Origin: Fasciola hepatica
Lineage: Eukaryota > Platyhelminthes > Trematoda > Plagiorchiida > Fasciolidae
Direction: 5' to 3'
DNA: 64,000 bases
Assembly (NCBI GenBank): GCA_948099385.1
Contig: CANUEZ040000028.1
Coordinates: 2,914,001 to 2,978,000, forward strand
Position numbers and translations under genes: made by a program. This document shows positions 32,136 to 43,040 of this stretch, in pieces. The notes beneath the pieces were generated by a model. It worked only from the letters and a program-made list of their open reading frames with translations. It ran no database searches and had not been told where the DNA came from. How positions within the stretch are numbered: the first letter of the stretch is position 1; every line of letters begins with the position of its first letter.

Positions 32136-32620
32136 AGAGGGACGTTGCTAACATACGTACTCATAGAAAGTGACCCCGTCGTAGGTCCGATAGAGGAAGG
32201 TCTGGTGGAACGGGTTGGTCTGGCTCAGGTGCCTTCCTGTATGGCCAACAGAACAGTGAGTGGGCGCTACAAGATATAATCGGGGGTCGTGAATCTTCAT
32301 ATGGTATCCCCGGAAGACTCAGCCGACGTTTCAGTAAAGCTTGCCTTTTTTGGTAACCGACTGTCCTCCGGAACCCCGCATACATACTTGCGGCCAGTCA
32401 AAGGTTGATGGAGCACACCTTAGCGATATTACGGTGGAATATCCTGGATATATTAGGTAGGAGCACTGGCAGGTTCTGACGCACCAGAGGCTCACTGGGT
32501 TTTGGAGCAGCGGAGTGGAAACGGTAGTGAACCTTATGCAGCCAAGGAGTAACTGGATTGGATGAGCCTGGGCTCTCTAGGGCCATCCAACAACCGGGAA
32601 TCCACCGTGAAAAATGCGAC
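32131..32620 (+). pseudogene. BEL-2 protease remnant
   Basis: Directly after the BEL-1 duplication, the frame reads CRGTLLTYVLIESD, then IEEGLVERVGLA and MANRTVSG. This aligns with the BEL protease start (L-I-D-S-G-S-D-x-T-L-I-E-E-G-L-V-E-R-V), but the catalytic D-S-G is lost. Further on, DAPEAHWVLEQRSG (about 32,490) matches the BEL-1 segment VPEAHWVLDQRVGD, and a G-S-L-G-P block matches the region before RT. Stops and frameshifts are frequent. It belongs with the gag at 24.2-25.45 kb, from which it is separated only by the BEL-1 insertion. Confidence 0.65.
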
Positions 32621-34145
32621 AAGAGGACAAAGCGCCACTCCAGAGCAGCTTCGAAGGCCGTGTGACGTGGACTCCTATGGCAATGAATCTAATAAGCAAG
32701 CACCGTTATTGGAGAACCAGAATGCGCCTTCGATTGCTAAGGGGCCCCTGAAACAAGCTGCTGGAGAATATCAGTTATACCTCCCACGGAAGACAATTGT
32801 TGAGACTATGCCCAACAACTTTGAAGTAGCCGCCCGGAGGCTTCACACCCTTGGCCAAAGGTTTCAGCTCGATAGAACTTTCTATGGAAGGAATGAAGAG
32901 GCCTTGCAAAGAAACAGAGGAAAGGGCCATATGACCCTCATTCCCGCCGAAAAGCTTGCACCTGAGCTTTCACCAACATGGTACTTACCACACCAGGCTC
33001 TGTTTAACCCGAAGGAATCAAAAATCTAAGGATAGTTCTAGACTGCTCAGCACGGTTCAGAGGATTATCCTTAAAAGACCGATTACCTCAAGGCCCTGAT
33101 TGGACCAATGACCTGGTTAGAGTTATAATGCGGTTTGGGGAGGGAGGGTAGCAGTTGTGGAAGATGTCAAGGAAATGTTTATGCAAGTTCGAGTGGCCTC
33201 AGGGGATCCTGGCCCTCTACGAATACAGTGGTGGGGCAATGATGACCCGAAACAGCAGCTGCTTGTGTATCAAGTAGCAGCTCATGCATTTTGGGCAACA
33301 ACTTCCTTTTGTGTGAGCTTTGCATTGAAGCCAGCGGCCAAGGGGAAACTAGACTATGAATCTTTTGTTTCCTGGGCTTGCAGCATTCTTGTTAATAATG
33401 CCTCCTTAGCACTGCGCTAACGATTTTCTCGATATCTCCACCGCGCACCACTGCCTGATCCGGATTCGAAACCGGTTTAAAACTGCCGCGCAAACCATTA
33501 TCAGAATGGTACATTCAAACTTTTCCTGTCATTGTTTTTTCATCTCTAATACTCTCGACTTTCATACTTAGAATATGTGAACATTTCATCTTATTGAGTA
33601 ACGTGTACACCATGATCATGCTTTAGCGCGTGCGTCTCGACTATGGCCGAGAAATATACCAATATTTATATTTATTTATTTATTTAATCTTTTGTTATCA
33701 ATTTGCTCTCAGAGAATTTTAGTGTGGATCTCCGCTTGATATCGTTCTCATCCGTTGAGTTGGCGAAAACCTTCGTAAATCATATTAGAGAGCTGATGGA
33801 TGAGAGAGGATTCTTTTTAGAAAATGGGTATCAAGCGTAGAAGTGGTGTTGCTGACCAAACCTGAACATGACACTGCTGCACCGACGGCCGATATTAGTT
33901 TAAAACCAAGTCCAGCACAAAGGACTCTTGATTCGGAACGGGAAACTCAACAGATCATTTTCTGTTTTCTGTTGAACGTGGTTGGTTATGCACCTCCTAG
34001 AGGAGAAACCCTATCCGTTATTTCTGCCCGCTACGACTTGCCGGGTCCAGTAAGTGCTGTCAACATACCAGCACATGTGTTGCTTCGAAAATCTCTGCCG
34101 AGGAGGCTTTGGATTAAGACGATAGGATTGGAGACAAACACATGA
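32621..34145 (+). pseudogene. BEL-2 reverse transcriptase and start of RNase H
   Basis: Plus-strand frames show GEYQLYLPRKTIVETMPNNF, RRLHTLGQRFQLDRTFYGR, KGHMTLIPAEKLAPELSPTW then YLPHQALFNP (32.77-33.01 kb), an R-x-V-x-D-C-S-A-R-F block and SLKDRLPQGPDWTNDLVRV (33.03-33.12 kb), VEDVKEMFMQVRVASGDPGP (33.16 kb) and YQVAAHAFWATTSFCVSFAL (33.27 kb). A gap of about 300 bp of unrecognised sequence follows. The frame resumes with KTFVNHIRELMDERGFFLE (33.76 kb) and the region preceding RNase H (about 33.95-34.13 kb). The Y-x-D-D box is not visible and seems to have been lost in the gap. Confidence 0.75.
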
Positions 34146-35460
34146 GGTCGTAGAACCCCTGGCTGAACTTCATTACTGAGTTACCCAACTTGAAGATTCT
34201 AAGATGGCTTGGGGTTGAAGGGGAGAATGATGGTCGCTCCCAAGCCACATGTTTTTCGTGACCCTCCTGAGACGGGCTTTGGCATCGAAGCGTGTGCACA
34301 TTTTTGTGCTGAAGTTGTCCTGGTTAGTTGTTCTATTTTGTTGACCTAATCGAGGACAGCGCCATTAAGGGTCGTTATTATACCCTTGCTCGAGTTGGCC
34401 ACCGCCAAGCTAGCCGTTTGCCTGGTACAGGAAACGGAATGGTCTTTATATAGTGGCAACCTGCTAAGACTTTATTCCGGGCAGATTCGCTGGTTTTCTT
34501 TTATTACACTAACAACACCGCCACTCGCTTCAGAGTTTTCGTGGCAAAGAGACTTAGCGTTATCCGTGCTTTGTCGTCACCTGACCAGTGGTGACGTGTT
34601 CCATCGAAGGGCAACCCAGCCGACGCAGCTCCGAGAGGATCGTATACACTAACGGAGTCAAAACGGTGGGTCTCTGACCCAGAATTTTCGAGGCTTCGAC
34701 GTGCATGATGGTCATCTTGTTTGCCAGAAGCGGACACAACCACAGAGAATGAGTTCAAAGGAACGATGACAGATGTTAATTTAATAAACTGAGAGCCGGA
34801 TCCGTCTTTCGTGAATTTTTCCAGCTAAACAAAACTGTTGTGGATTGCAGCCTGGATTCTTTGGTTGAAAGATTATCTACTGTACCCCATGTGTAAAAAG
34901 ACTCGCGCTGAAGTTCCGGTGGGGTCGGTAGTACCCAAAGAAACCCGTAAAGCCGAACACGATATCGTACGTGAAGGGCGGCCAAGGGGGTCTGCGGGCT
35001 ATTTAAGTCGGCTTGAATATAAGGCTTCTGAACCCAGAAAACCCCAGCTTCAAAGTTTAGGACCCCTGGATACCTTACTTCCTATGTTATTCGATAAAAT
35101 TTTGTGTCGGCAGGTGGCTGGGTTACTCTGATCACCAGCTGAGCTTTAAATTCCCTGCAGCTCAGCCGAAGGTACATCATGAAACGGCTTTAATCATTCG
35201 TCACTCAGTGGACGAGCGTTGCTGCACCTCACAAGTTTTGGCCGCAACCCGACAAAGATACTGGAATGTTCAATGCGGTACAACGGTCAGAAGAGTAGCT
35301 GGGCCCCATACCACCTGTCGCAAAGGGAGATCCAATGGCAGTGCCCAAAAAATGACTCCGTTGCCACCGGTGCGAGTTGAAGCTGGATGATGTCCGTTCC
35401 ACGAGATCGGTGTTGCCTATTTATGCCCATTCCTTTTTGGAAAAAATTACCCAATAAACG
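34146..35460 (+). pseudogene. BEL-2 RNase H remnant and integrase N-terminal half
   Basis: LELATAKLAVCLVQ (34.39 kb) is the conserved RNase H glutamate region, and a shifted FYSGQIRWFSFI block follows. KDYLLYPM (34.87 kb), KKTRAEVPVGSVVPKETRKA then EHDIVRE (34.9 kb) lead into the integrase. A histidine-rich start is followed by CCTSQVLAATRQRYWNV and TVRRVAGPHTTCRKGRSN (zinc-binding region, 35.22-35.33 kb). CPFHEIGVAYLCPFLF (35.4 kb) is the first catalytic block with its D-Y-F-G changed to A-Y-L-C. Homology stops at about 35,450, so the rest of integrase and the downstream LTR are missing. Confidence 0.7.
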
Positions 35461-37700
35461 TGGTCTGCAATGAGTATCAGCTCCTGAGAAGACGTCTCCG
35501 TAGTCTTCTAACCACCAGTGATTTGTTTGACAAATGCCGCCCACTCAGTGTCCCCGCCCGTTCTTTGGCTGATAAGCTCCACTTGCAGTACCCTGATCTT
35601 GAAAAACACTGCTTGCCTGCTTGAGCTTACCCGGCCTACTTTGCTCGTTTCCGCTTTCGTTTTGGCTGTCTGCACGTAAATCATTTACGAAAAAGTTAGC
35701 TAAATGATCGACCCTCCCCCTCTTTTACCGGTTACTTCAGCTTTCAGCTCACTTGCACAATATTCGCCTCCACTACTGTCATATTTAAGCATAGTTTCCG
35801 TCGATGTATTATGATCCACCTATCACTGAGAAAATTATTCCATGTTTCTTGCATCGAAATTTGAAAAAACAATTTACCTTTACCCGTTTTCTCTGGTCAC
35901 TTCCTCCATCCCCCAGTCTACTTACTGATCCCCTTCTTCGTTGTCTTATTCTCACCCCTCCGGCCCGTCTCCCACTCTCTGTTGATACACAACAATACAC
36001 TTGTGAAACATACTATTCTATCTTTTCTCCCAAGCTTTTCACTATTTTCCACCATGATTGCTTTTGTATTTTATTTTTGCTGATGTACTTCCGTTATCAA
36101 TATAACTGTCTCCACCAGCATTCACTGACCTTATTTCCCTACGAGTTTCGCTGGTCGACTCACTTTAACCAACCTATGCTCTTTTCCCTATGATTCTCTG
36201 GTTTTCCATTCATAACCCACTTATCCGTCACAGCATTTAAAGGCTTCACTGCGCTTCTTTCTTTGAAATATTCCTAAGAAAACCAAAACAAGTTTACTCC
36301 TTTGTGCTTTTACAACTGAGCTAGGCGTTTCCGTCTCGTTTTTGTATCGTTCCGCCAATTTAACCACCTCAACTAGATGTTGATAGACCCGAACATGGGA
36401 TATTGAATTTCAAATGTACTGGGTGATGATATCACTTTTGACAGTATCTGTTTAAACTTCCTTCAATTTCCTTTGTGCGCAAAAACTTGTTTGCCTGGCC
36501 TGAACTTGCCATCATCAGCATCACTTGATCATGTTTCCAGGCATGCTTGGCCGTTAGGATTCCTATTGGCATTTTACCAAAAATAGCCAAGTTTAAACGG
36601 AATTTAGCTATTGTGTTGCCAATTTTTTAGCTGAAATTCACCAACGGCATGAATTCGGCAGGGATGACATGTACGATCAAATGCCCATCCTACTTGCTTG
36701 ACACCAGAAGCTACAAAATCAAGATCACTATATTTTTCGTTTCAGAGATACTCTCATCATAGTGAATAAAGAAAAACCTTCGGCTGACTAATCCATAAGT
36801 TACGGCGCCATCGCGATACCTGGAGTTTAGGCAGCCTTCGGTTAAGACGCTCACAAGGGTATGGGGAGCAGGTAAGTCCAGAAGTGGCAGTCTAGTTATC
36901 AGCATGGTCAGCCAGAGCTTGCACAGGCGGTGGCTGAGAAAACAAACGTCTTCCCCTCGGAACAACTAGGTGCGCAAGCCTCAGTCGACCTGTGGTAGCT
37001 ATCTCGTCTCTGTAGTTACGGAGGCAGTGAAACTGGTTGTGTATGACAAACGGGTTAACCAAAACTGGATGACTAGCTCAAAAGGGTGCACCAGATACCT
37101 GAACGCTTCGGTGCTTATGTGAAACTGGGCAGAACAACAGAGAGAATATCTGTCCCCCCTTTTCTCAGCGAGATGGATTTATGACCAAGCTGAGTGTTTT
37201 TTCTTTTCTACCATCAATCACTACGGTAAGAAGCACTGACCGGAGTGGAATCCGGGTTAACAATAACATGTGGCCAGTGAAGATGTTCCTTCACCTAAGC
37301 AGTTGCGAACGTCTTAGACCGGCTTTGGATTTGAGTGATAAACCCTGGGGTTGTGGAACTCAAGCATCAACAGCGCCGCAGCTGGGAATCTGTGCTTGAC
37401 GAAAGCAGAAACCATAAAGCCCATTTTACTTATAACTTTAGTTTCTCATTTTGTTTTCCTTATTACCATTGTTATTGGTACAATCCCTCTGTCCATCTTT
37501 GACTTTGGCCTTTTCTTCGTCCTTATTCATTCGCCGCCAAACCTCATCCCTGAGCCCATTACTTTTTACTTCCTACTCCTGATTTTATACTAGTGCCCTC
37601 CTGCTCCCCGCGTTTACCTCAGCCACCTCCATCTTATCCTCCCTCGCAACTTCTGCCTCTGAGTTGGGCTTCGCACCGGCTGGAACACTCGGGGGGACAA
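35461..37700. other. No recognised gene; pyrimidine-rich stretch at 35790-36240
   Basis: The plus strand at 35790-36240 is strongly C/T-rich, with many CCTT, CTCC and TTTC runs, and gives an uninterrupted 129-codon frame rich in S, F, L and P that I take to be composition, not coding. The remainder lacks motifs. A second stretch, 37430-37590, is also pyrimidine-rich with a hydrophobic translation and again shows no family motif. Confidence 0.5.
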
Positions 37701-37739
37701 TGATCTCGTGAATCTGCTGGGGTTACCACTTCACAACCG

Positions 37740-38050
37740 CTGGTAATGGAACGCCCCATTCCGTCTATTTTTGCCAGATCCCTTAAGAATAACCTGCTCC
37801 TCCATTTGTCGGGACGACGAGTGATCTAAGAACCTCAAGAGGCAGTAACCTGAACGCGGTTCAAAAGCCACTATCTGCGCCCACCTATTAAGTAAAATCC
37901 TGGGCCCCTTCCTGGTCTTCCTATCCATCAAAGACCTATCAAATCAACTGGAGAGTCACGACCTCAAGCTAGCTGACGATTTCAAACTGCTTGGACCGAC
38001 TGATGATGGAACCGCACACACAGATCGTGAGGGAGTGTATCCGCGGCCTG
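37740..38050 (+). pseudogene. LINE reverse transcriptase scrap (family F)
   Basis: The plus frame reads ILGPFLVFLSIKDLSNQLES and then HDLKLADDFKLLGP. This fits the LINE palm: I-L-G-P-L-L-F-L-I-Y-I-N-D-L-P followed by L-Y-A-D-D-V-K, with the tyrosine changed to leucine. Sequence on both sides is too decayed to extend with confidence, although weak similarity to LINE C-terminal sequence continues to perhaps 38.4 kb. It differs from families A, B and C. 38050-39230 holds nothing else recognised. Confidence 0.5.
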
Positions 38051-39239
38051 TGGCTTGGGATATCCTTGCCAGGGTGAACTAATACCAACTACACATGACT
38101 GACAGAAAACCACTGCCGAGCTCTACGGGGGCTCACCAGGCAACTAAACGGCGCTCACTCAAACAGTGATGGTCGGAGATCGCAACGTTATAATAAGGGC
38201 AAACGGTAAATTAGCTAGCCCGCATGAGAACGTCGCGTAGAAGTCCTCAAGTGGACCTTACCAGCCAAACAGCTCGATGAGAAAGAGGAGGCCAGTGTTG
38301 GTCAGCAGCAGTGATAATGGGGATCATGATAATGGTTTGTTTCGGCTGATCCTGAGGCATGCTGCAACCCAAGGTCAAACGGTACAGTTGGAAGCATAAT
38401 CCGAATTCCAAGAGGGTGATTCAGGTGCTTGCACTCCATATAGTGCAGGAGAAAGTACTTAAGTTACGCCTTAGCGGGCGCCCGCCAAGCCTGAACTCAA
38501 GGTTGGTGGTCAAGCCGGCCGAGTTCGGGTGAAGCTGGTTGGAAGTAGTAGACTTCTACTCAAATATCACGGAAACATGGACTGCGCAGCGAGAGAACCA
38601 GATAGAACTGACGGGAATTTCGTTCACCTGGAGGAAAAAAAGTTTCCAAGGGAGACGTAAACCAGCTATAGCTCTCCGCGGTGTACGGAACGGCTTAGGG
38701 TTAGAAATCGGACGATGAAATGGGTGAATTTGAGGACAAAGAACAAGAAAAATAGTCAAAAAATTACCCCTGGGACGTTTAGCGAACGTATATCGGCCGA
38801 GTCAGTTAACTACCCAGTGAAGGACTCGCCTGTATAGATTGCTAGTTGATTGTGAAAGAAGTGGCCGGATGTAAACATGTAATCGTTGCACACATTGTTC
38901 ACCTTCAAAAGGATGGAATTTGATGCACCAGCATGGAAAGGGGAACTGAGCGACAGATTATTCTGTGATGCATAGCCATCATAGTAGCAGATACCGCGTT
39001 TGCAAAGGAGATGAGTATTTAAATGACAAGTAAGTATTTAAATAACGACCAGCGATATCTGAGGGCTGACCAAGATGACCAGAGAGATGCAAGGATCAAA
39101 CTTTTCTGAGAGGATTTACCAAGATAGATTACCGGATATAAAAGAACACCAAACAGCCGATAAATACTTTCACGAAGTTGGGCGATGAAGTAGTTGACGG
39201 GTAGATTACTCTCTGTTGATGCTCTTTGTGAAAGATGGA

Positions 39240-39580
39240 TCACATGATGGCAACAAATCAGAAAGCTGCAATACAGATGTTTCGGACGTAAATATATGGG
39301 GAGGGCACGAATCTATGCAGAGTGAGGATATTGCAACTCTACAGCCGTGCGTGGGCGAATCGTAAGACTGACAGAGAGAGCGAACTGTCTCAATGTCGTC
39401 GACTGTTGGGATGCTCTGGGGACAAGTATTCCTCAGTGAAATATACTGTTTGGACTTTGTGAAACGGAAGTGTAAAGCAACGTAAAGTGTGACCTTTTTC
39501 AAATACGTCGGTAGGTGTGATAAAAAGAGGCGAGTTTCATCTTGGGGATTGGTTATGTTTGCAAGTGGGGCAGGTGAGTG
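39240..39580 (-). repeat. Noncoding dispersed repeat D, copy 1
   Basis: Read on the minus strand this aligns with 46080-46420 on the plus strand. Shared blocks include a C-C-x-A-A-G-A-T-x-A-A-A-C-T-C-G-C-C segment, TCCAAACAGTATA followed by TTCA, and a final CCGC/CCCACGC-x-x-x-x-G-G-C-T-G-T block, with diverged spacers. No coding function is apparent. Confidence 0.5.
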
Positions 39581-39797
39581 GCTTGGCACGAATCCTCGGG
39601 AAGAAGGACCATGAACGGCACGCCCAGTATGGTAACGGTCTCTCAAGCATGCGATAAATATGTGCTAAGGAGAGTAGACTTTGCCTGGAGCAAGAAGCAG
39701 TAAGTCAAGAGGACGAGGATGGAGACGAGTACGATGAAAAATAGGCGATAACTGGGGGAGATAGTTCCATATTTGCAGCATTTCGGGCGCACAGGTA

Positions 39798-40022
39798 GTG
39801 TTTTTTTGCCGCCTCCGGTGCTGGTGGGTGAAGCTGACCGTGCGCTGGACTCCCAACCTTAAAACCGTTTTCGGTGACAAGAGGTGCGACCCGCTATCCC
39901 GGCTGCGCCCGCGCATCGTTGCAGACTTCCTGCACGCTCGATATGCTCCAGCCAAAGCGGCGGATCTGACCGCGCATCGCACCGGCGGGTTTCGCACCAG
40001 TGATATTGGCGTTGTCACATAG
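39798..40022 (+). other. GC-rich island of unknown nature
   Basis: About 220 bp noticeably richer in G and C, and in CG dinucleotides, than the surrounding AG-rich strand. Both strands are open over most of it: 74 codons on the plus strand, and a longer open stretch across it on the minus strand. The plus translation contains CWWVKLTVRWTPNLKTVFGD, which I cannot place. It may be an inserted fragment of another element. Confidence 0.35.
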
Positions 40023-40510
40023 ATGTAGGGATCGAGTAGTCCAGGAGCGTGCGACGAGTTTGCGAGGGATACTGGAGAGCAGGGCCAATGTGATAACGAC
40101 GGATTGACGGGCAGGTATCGAATTTTAGCTGGAAAAGTGGGCCAGGTAATACGCCGAGCCATCGAAGGGAAGATACAGGTCAGTGGTTGTCTGGAAGAAT
40201 AAAAATAGCAAAAGACAGTCTGGGATGCTACCAGCTGGAGACCAACGGTCAGTGGTGAAATGCAACCTCTAGTATCTAAAGATTGAAACTATTTTTAAGG
40301 AACACGGGCCACGAGCGGAAGAGAGAGGACAGGAATGCTAAATTTGGCGAAGACAGTGAAAAAGGATAAAGACTATTTATCAATTATTGGTGGTCGACGA
40401 AATGGGATTCTGGGTTGAAATGCCAGGGAAAACTAAGAGAGTGGGAATGAACCCAGGTTGGACGGAGTAAAGTGAATTAGGTATGATGTGGTTAAGGGAT
40501 AATACTCGGG

Positions 40511-41550
40511 GGTGGGTTACCTCCAACGGAGATTCTATTACATGGGGCGGGCAAGAAGGAAGCTCTAAGCCTAGGGTTATCGTTGCCATATTAAGTGAAT
40601 ATTATCTAGGTGGAAGATTACTGCAGAAAATGGTGGAATAAGTGAACCTAAATGATAGTAGATAAGTAAGCTAATTACGATTACGCTGGGGTTATGACAC
40701 TTAAGACGGAAAAATGGAAGGGTGAAACTTTGACGAGACGAGAGCTGCGAGATTCAGAGATCGGGTTGAAACTGGATTTGGAGTAACCACTCTGCATAGA
40801 AAAAAGAAATCCTGCATGAAAACGTGGAACAACGTTAGCGGTAGGAAAGTGTATTGGGAACAGAAAGAGCGGCAACATAACTGTAGGCTGAAGTCATTGA
40901 ATGAGCCACTTCCCGTAAGAGAGCTGGGACTGAAATTCCTGTCCGTGTTTGCGGAGGAAGTGGTAAAAGCCATAAGGTGGAACGCAATCTGGACTAGAGG
41001 CCGGGCTGGTAGAAGGGTATAAAGAGGCATAGAGTAGATGACCCTGCTACTGCCACGGCACCAGGGTCAGAGAGGTTGATGGTACTCTGGAGGAGCGAAA
41101 CGTACAGTGTCAGTATTTTAATGAGGATTTACCAAGGAAACTACGCTGAGAAGTCTAAATACTGCAGGGGACGATGGAAAAAATTAACCTAAATGATAGT
41201 CAATAGGTAGGCCAATTACGATTAAGCTGAGGTGGTGACACGCTAGGCGGATAAATTGAACGGTGGAACTTCGAAGCCGTAAGAACCACGAGGTTCAGAG
41301 ATGATTTTAAGACCGGATTTAGAGTAACCACTCAGTATGTGGGTAGTTAGTGGGGTCAGCACCCGTGACGTCATAACTGCGGGTTTGGCTACCTCGATGA
41401 GCCAGTTAAAGCATGCGAATTGTGACTTGGTTCCTCCAACGGAGGACCTGGTAAATGGGACGGGCAAGAAAGAGACTGTAGACCAAGGGCCATAGTTGCC
41501 TTTTTGAGTGGGTGTTATCTTGGTGGATGGTTTGACTTTGCAAAACACGG
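40511..41550. repeat. Diverged duplicated modules X and Y
   Basis: Module Y (about 170 bp) occurs at 40620-40798 and 41150-41338, with shared blocks ACCTAAATGATAGT, CAATTACGATTA and GAGTAACCACTC. Module X (about 125 bp) occurs at 40511-40635 and 41420-41550, with shared CCTCCAACGGAG, GGGCAAGAA and a GTTGCC-TT-GTG block. The order is X-Y then Y-X, although all copies point the same way. No coding capacity was recognised. Confidence 0.55.
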
Positions 41551-41640
41551 GGTTGAACACGAAAGAATAATAAGACTGGACTGATATACGGAAACTTGTG
41601 TGACACTTAGGTCTTCTGGCCCCTGACTTAAACTTGCTTG

Positions 41641-42510
41641 TCAGTAACTCAAGCCAACTTCGTACGCTCGCTCCTTCAAAGTGTACGGGTCACTGTAGGA
41701 TGCAAGTGTCAGTAAGTCAGGCAATTTGTTTGATCCCTCTTTAAATCTCGGCAAGTGGCCTATTGCACGGACATTTAGTGGGGGCTTATTCCACATTTGT
41801 GAATTTTCGTCCATAAATAAATTGGATCGAAGGATGATTCTCGAAAACGGCTCAATGACCGAATGACTGCTGTGTTGTAACGAATACCTCTTGCCTAATG
41901 AGTCACGTGCCATAGGGGAGATTGCAAGATCTTACTTTGATATTGAGTGGAAAAAAGACAAGTTGTTCTTTATCCGTCGGAGCCAAAGAGGTTCGAGTTG
42001 TAGCAGGTCACAGTGCTGTTTATAACTGAGACTAGACAAATGGCCAAATATGTTTCCAGTAAAGTTGCGCTGAGCATTTTCAATGGCAATCCTGTCAATC
42101 TGGCGCAAGTTAGAGCCAACTATTGAACTATACTCTAGCAATGGTCTAAAGTGTGTTGTATAGACACTGAGTTTACTTTCATGCAAAAGGAATGTTTTGT
42201 GGACCAACCCTAATAACCTGCCGGGCCTAGCAGTTTGGGTGTCTGTTTGCTCCGAGAAGTTGAACGAACAGGAGTGGTATATGCCCAAGTCGCGTACTGA
42301 TGTTTTGCTTGAAATCAGATGATCACCTATACTAAAGTTTTCGGGAAGGACATGACACTTGTATGTAAGAATGTAGCTTTTGTTAGCCGAGAACTTCATT
42401 ACCCAGCAGGCAAGCCACGAACTGAGCATACGTAAGTCCTCCGATATTTTCACAATAGTATTACTCAATGAATTACGATCGAAGGTGTACAACAACTTTA
42501 CGGGGCCGGG
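41641..42510 (-). pseudogene. CR1/Jockey-like LINE (family D), RT C-terminal half
   Basis: The minus frame from the solo LTR reads KLLYTFDRNSLSNTIVKISE, then LRMLSSWLACWVMKFSANKS, DLGIYHSCSFNFSEQ, HFRPLLEYSSIVG and RIAIENAQRNFTG. This is the order of the post-catalytic part of LINE RT: L-x-W-x-x-x-W-x-L-x-x-N-x-x-K, then DLGI-x-x, then F-R-P-x-L-E-Y and the Q-R-x-F-T region. After a stop near 41,934 the frame continues with LGKRYSLQHSSHSVIEPFSR and ending MWNKPP. The catalytic YADD and PQG motifs are absent. Confidence 0.7.
42506..42510. repeat. Target-site duplication of the solo LTR (left), CCGGG
   Basis: A perfect match to 42888-42892. Confidence 0.85.
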
Positions 42511-42887
42511 TGTAACGAACGTTTGAGCAGTGCGCAGCCAAATTCGCAACGGATCCCGAAATCAAAAGACGATTATCCGTGATATTCTACGATACTAGAT
42601 TATTACAATAAACAGTGAAATAAACAATATACAAACCTCAATAATACGATCACAAGGACTCAACAACGAGAAACCGAATAGCAGCGTGTGAGCAAACAGC
42701 ACGTGCGTCACGCAGGTCCTGAACAAGGATGTGTCAAAGTAGCGCTCTGGGCGCGAACAAACAACAATTGGTCCATAGAAACAACCAGTTCGTAAAGACA
42801 AGTCAATAGTGTATGGAAATGAGTGATGTTGGGAAAAACACTGAATCGCGAGGGAAAAAGGGGGATTTTCCACGACCGGCTGTTACA
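42511..42887 (-). repeat. Solo LTR of the BEL-1 family
   Basis: 377 bp, the same termini as the BEL-1 LTRs, with about seven base differences by eye (for example GCAGTGCGCAGCC instead of GCAATGCGTAGCC near the start). It is flanked by CCGGG on both sides, so it arose by recombination between the two LTRs of a complete insertion. It interrupts a family D LINE remnant. The 92-codon minus-strand open stretch seen in the other LTRs is intact here too (42595-42873). Confidence 0.95.
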
Positions 42888-43040
42888 CCGGGTGTGGAAA
42901 TCGTGCCATCAAAGTTTACCACTTGACTGCGCGAGTGCAAGTACGATCCCAGCCAGAGAGACACGGGGTAGTCGTGAGGCTTGTACTGAATAGCTGCTTA
43001 CAGACCATCAGTCCGTCCGTCGTGCGAGGCATGAAGATCC
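42888..43040 (-). pseudogene. CR1/Jockey-like LINE (family D), upstream RT part
   Basis: On the far side of the solo LTR the same minus strand reads LGSYLHSRSQVVNFDGTIS, the W-L-x-S-Y-L-x-x-R-x-Q-x-V block that precedes the S-G-V-P-Q-G motif in LINE RT. It then runs straight into the post-catalytic part once the LTR is removed, so the PQG and YADD blocks were deleted before or during the insertion. Upstream of about 43,040 I could not follow the element further. The right CCGGG duplication lies at 42888-42892. Confidence 0.6.

Noticed and set aside
24120..35460. A host gene built from the BEL-2 protein blocks
   Set aside because: All recognisable blocks are BEL/Pao gag-pol in element order with many stops; nothing suggests domestication.
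35804..36193. 129-codon plus-strand frame in pyrimidine-rich DNA
   Set aside because: Composition alone (few purines, hence few stops) explains the open frame; no motif or membrane pattern is convincing.
39665..40162. 165-codon minus-strand frame
   Set aside because: It crosses the GC-rich island and neighbouring strand-biased repeat without any family motif; it is most likely open by composition.
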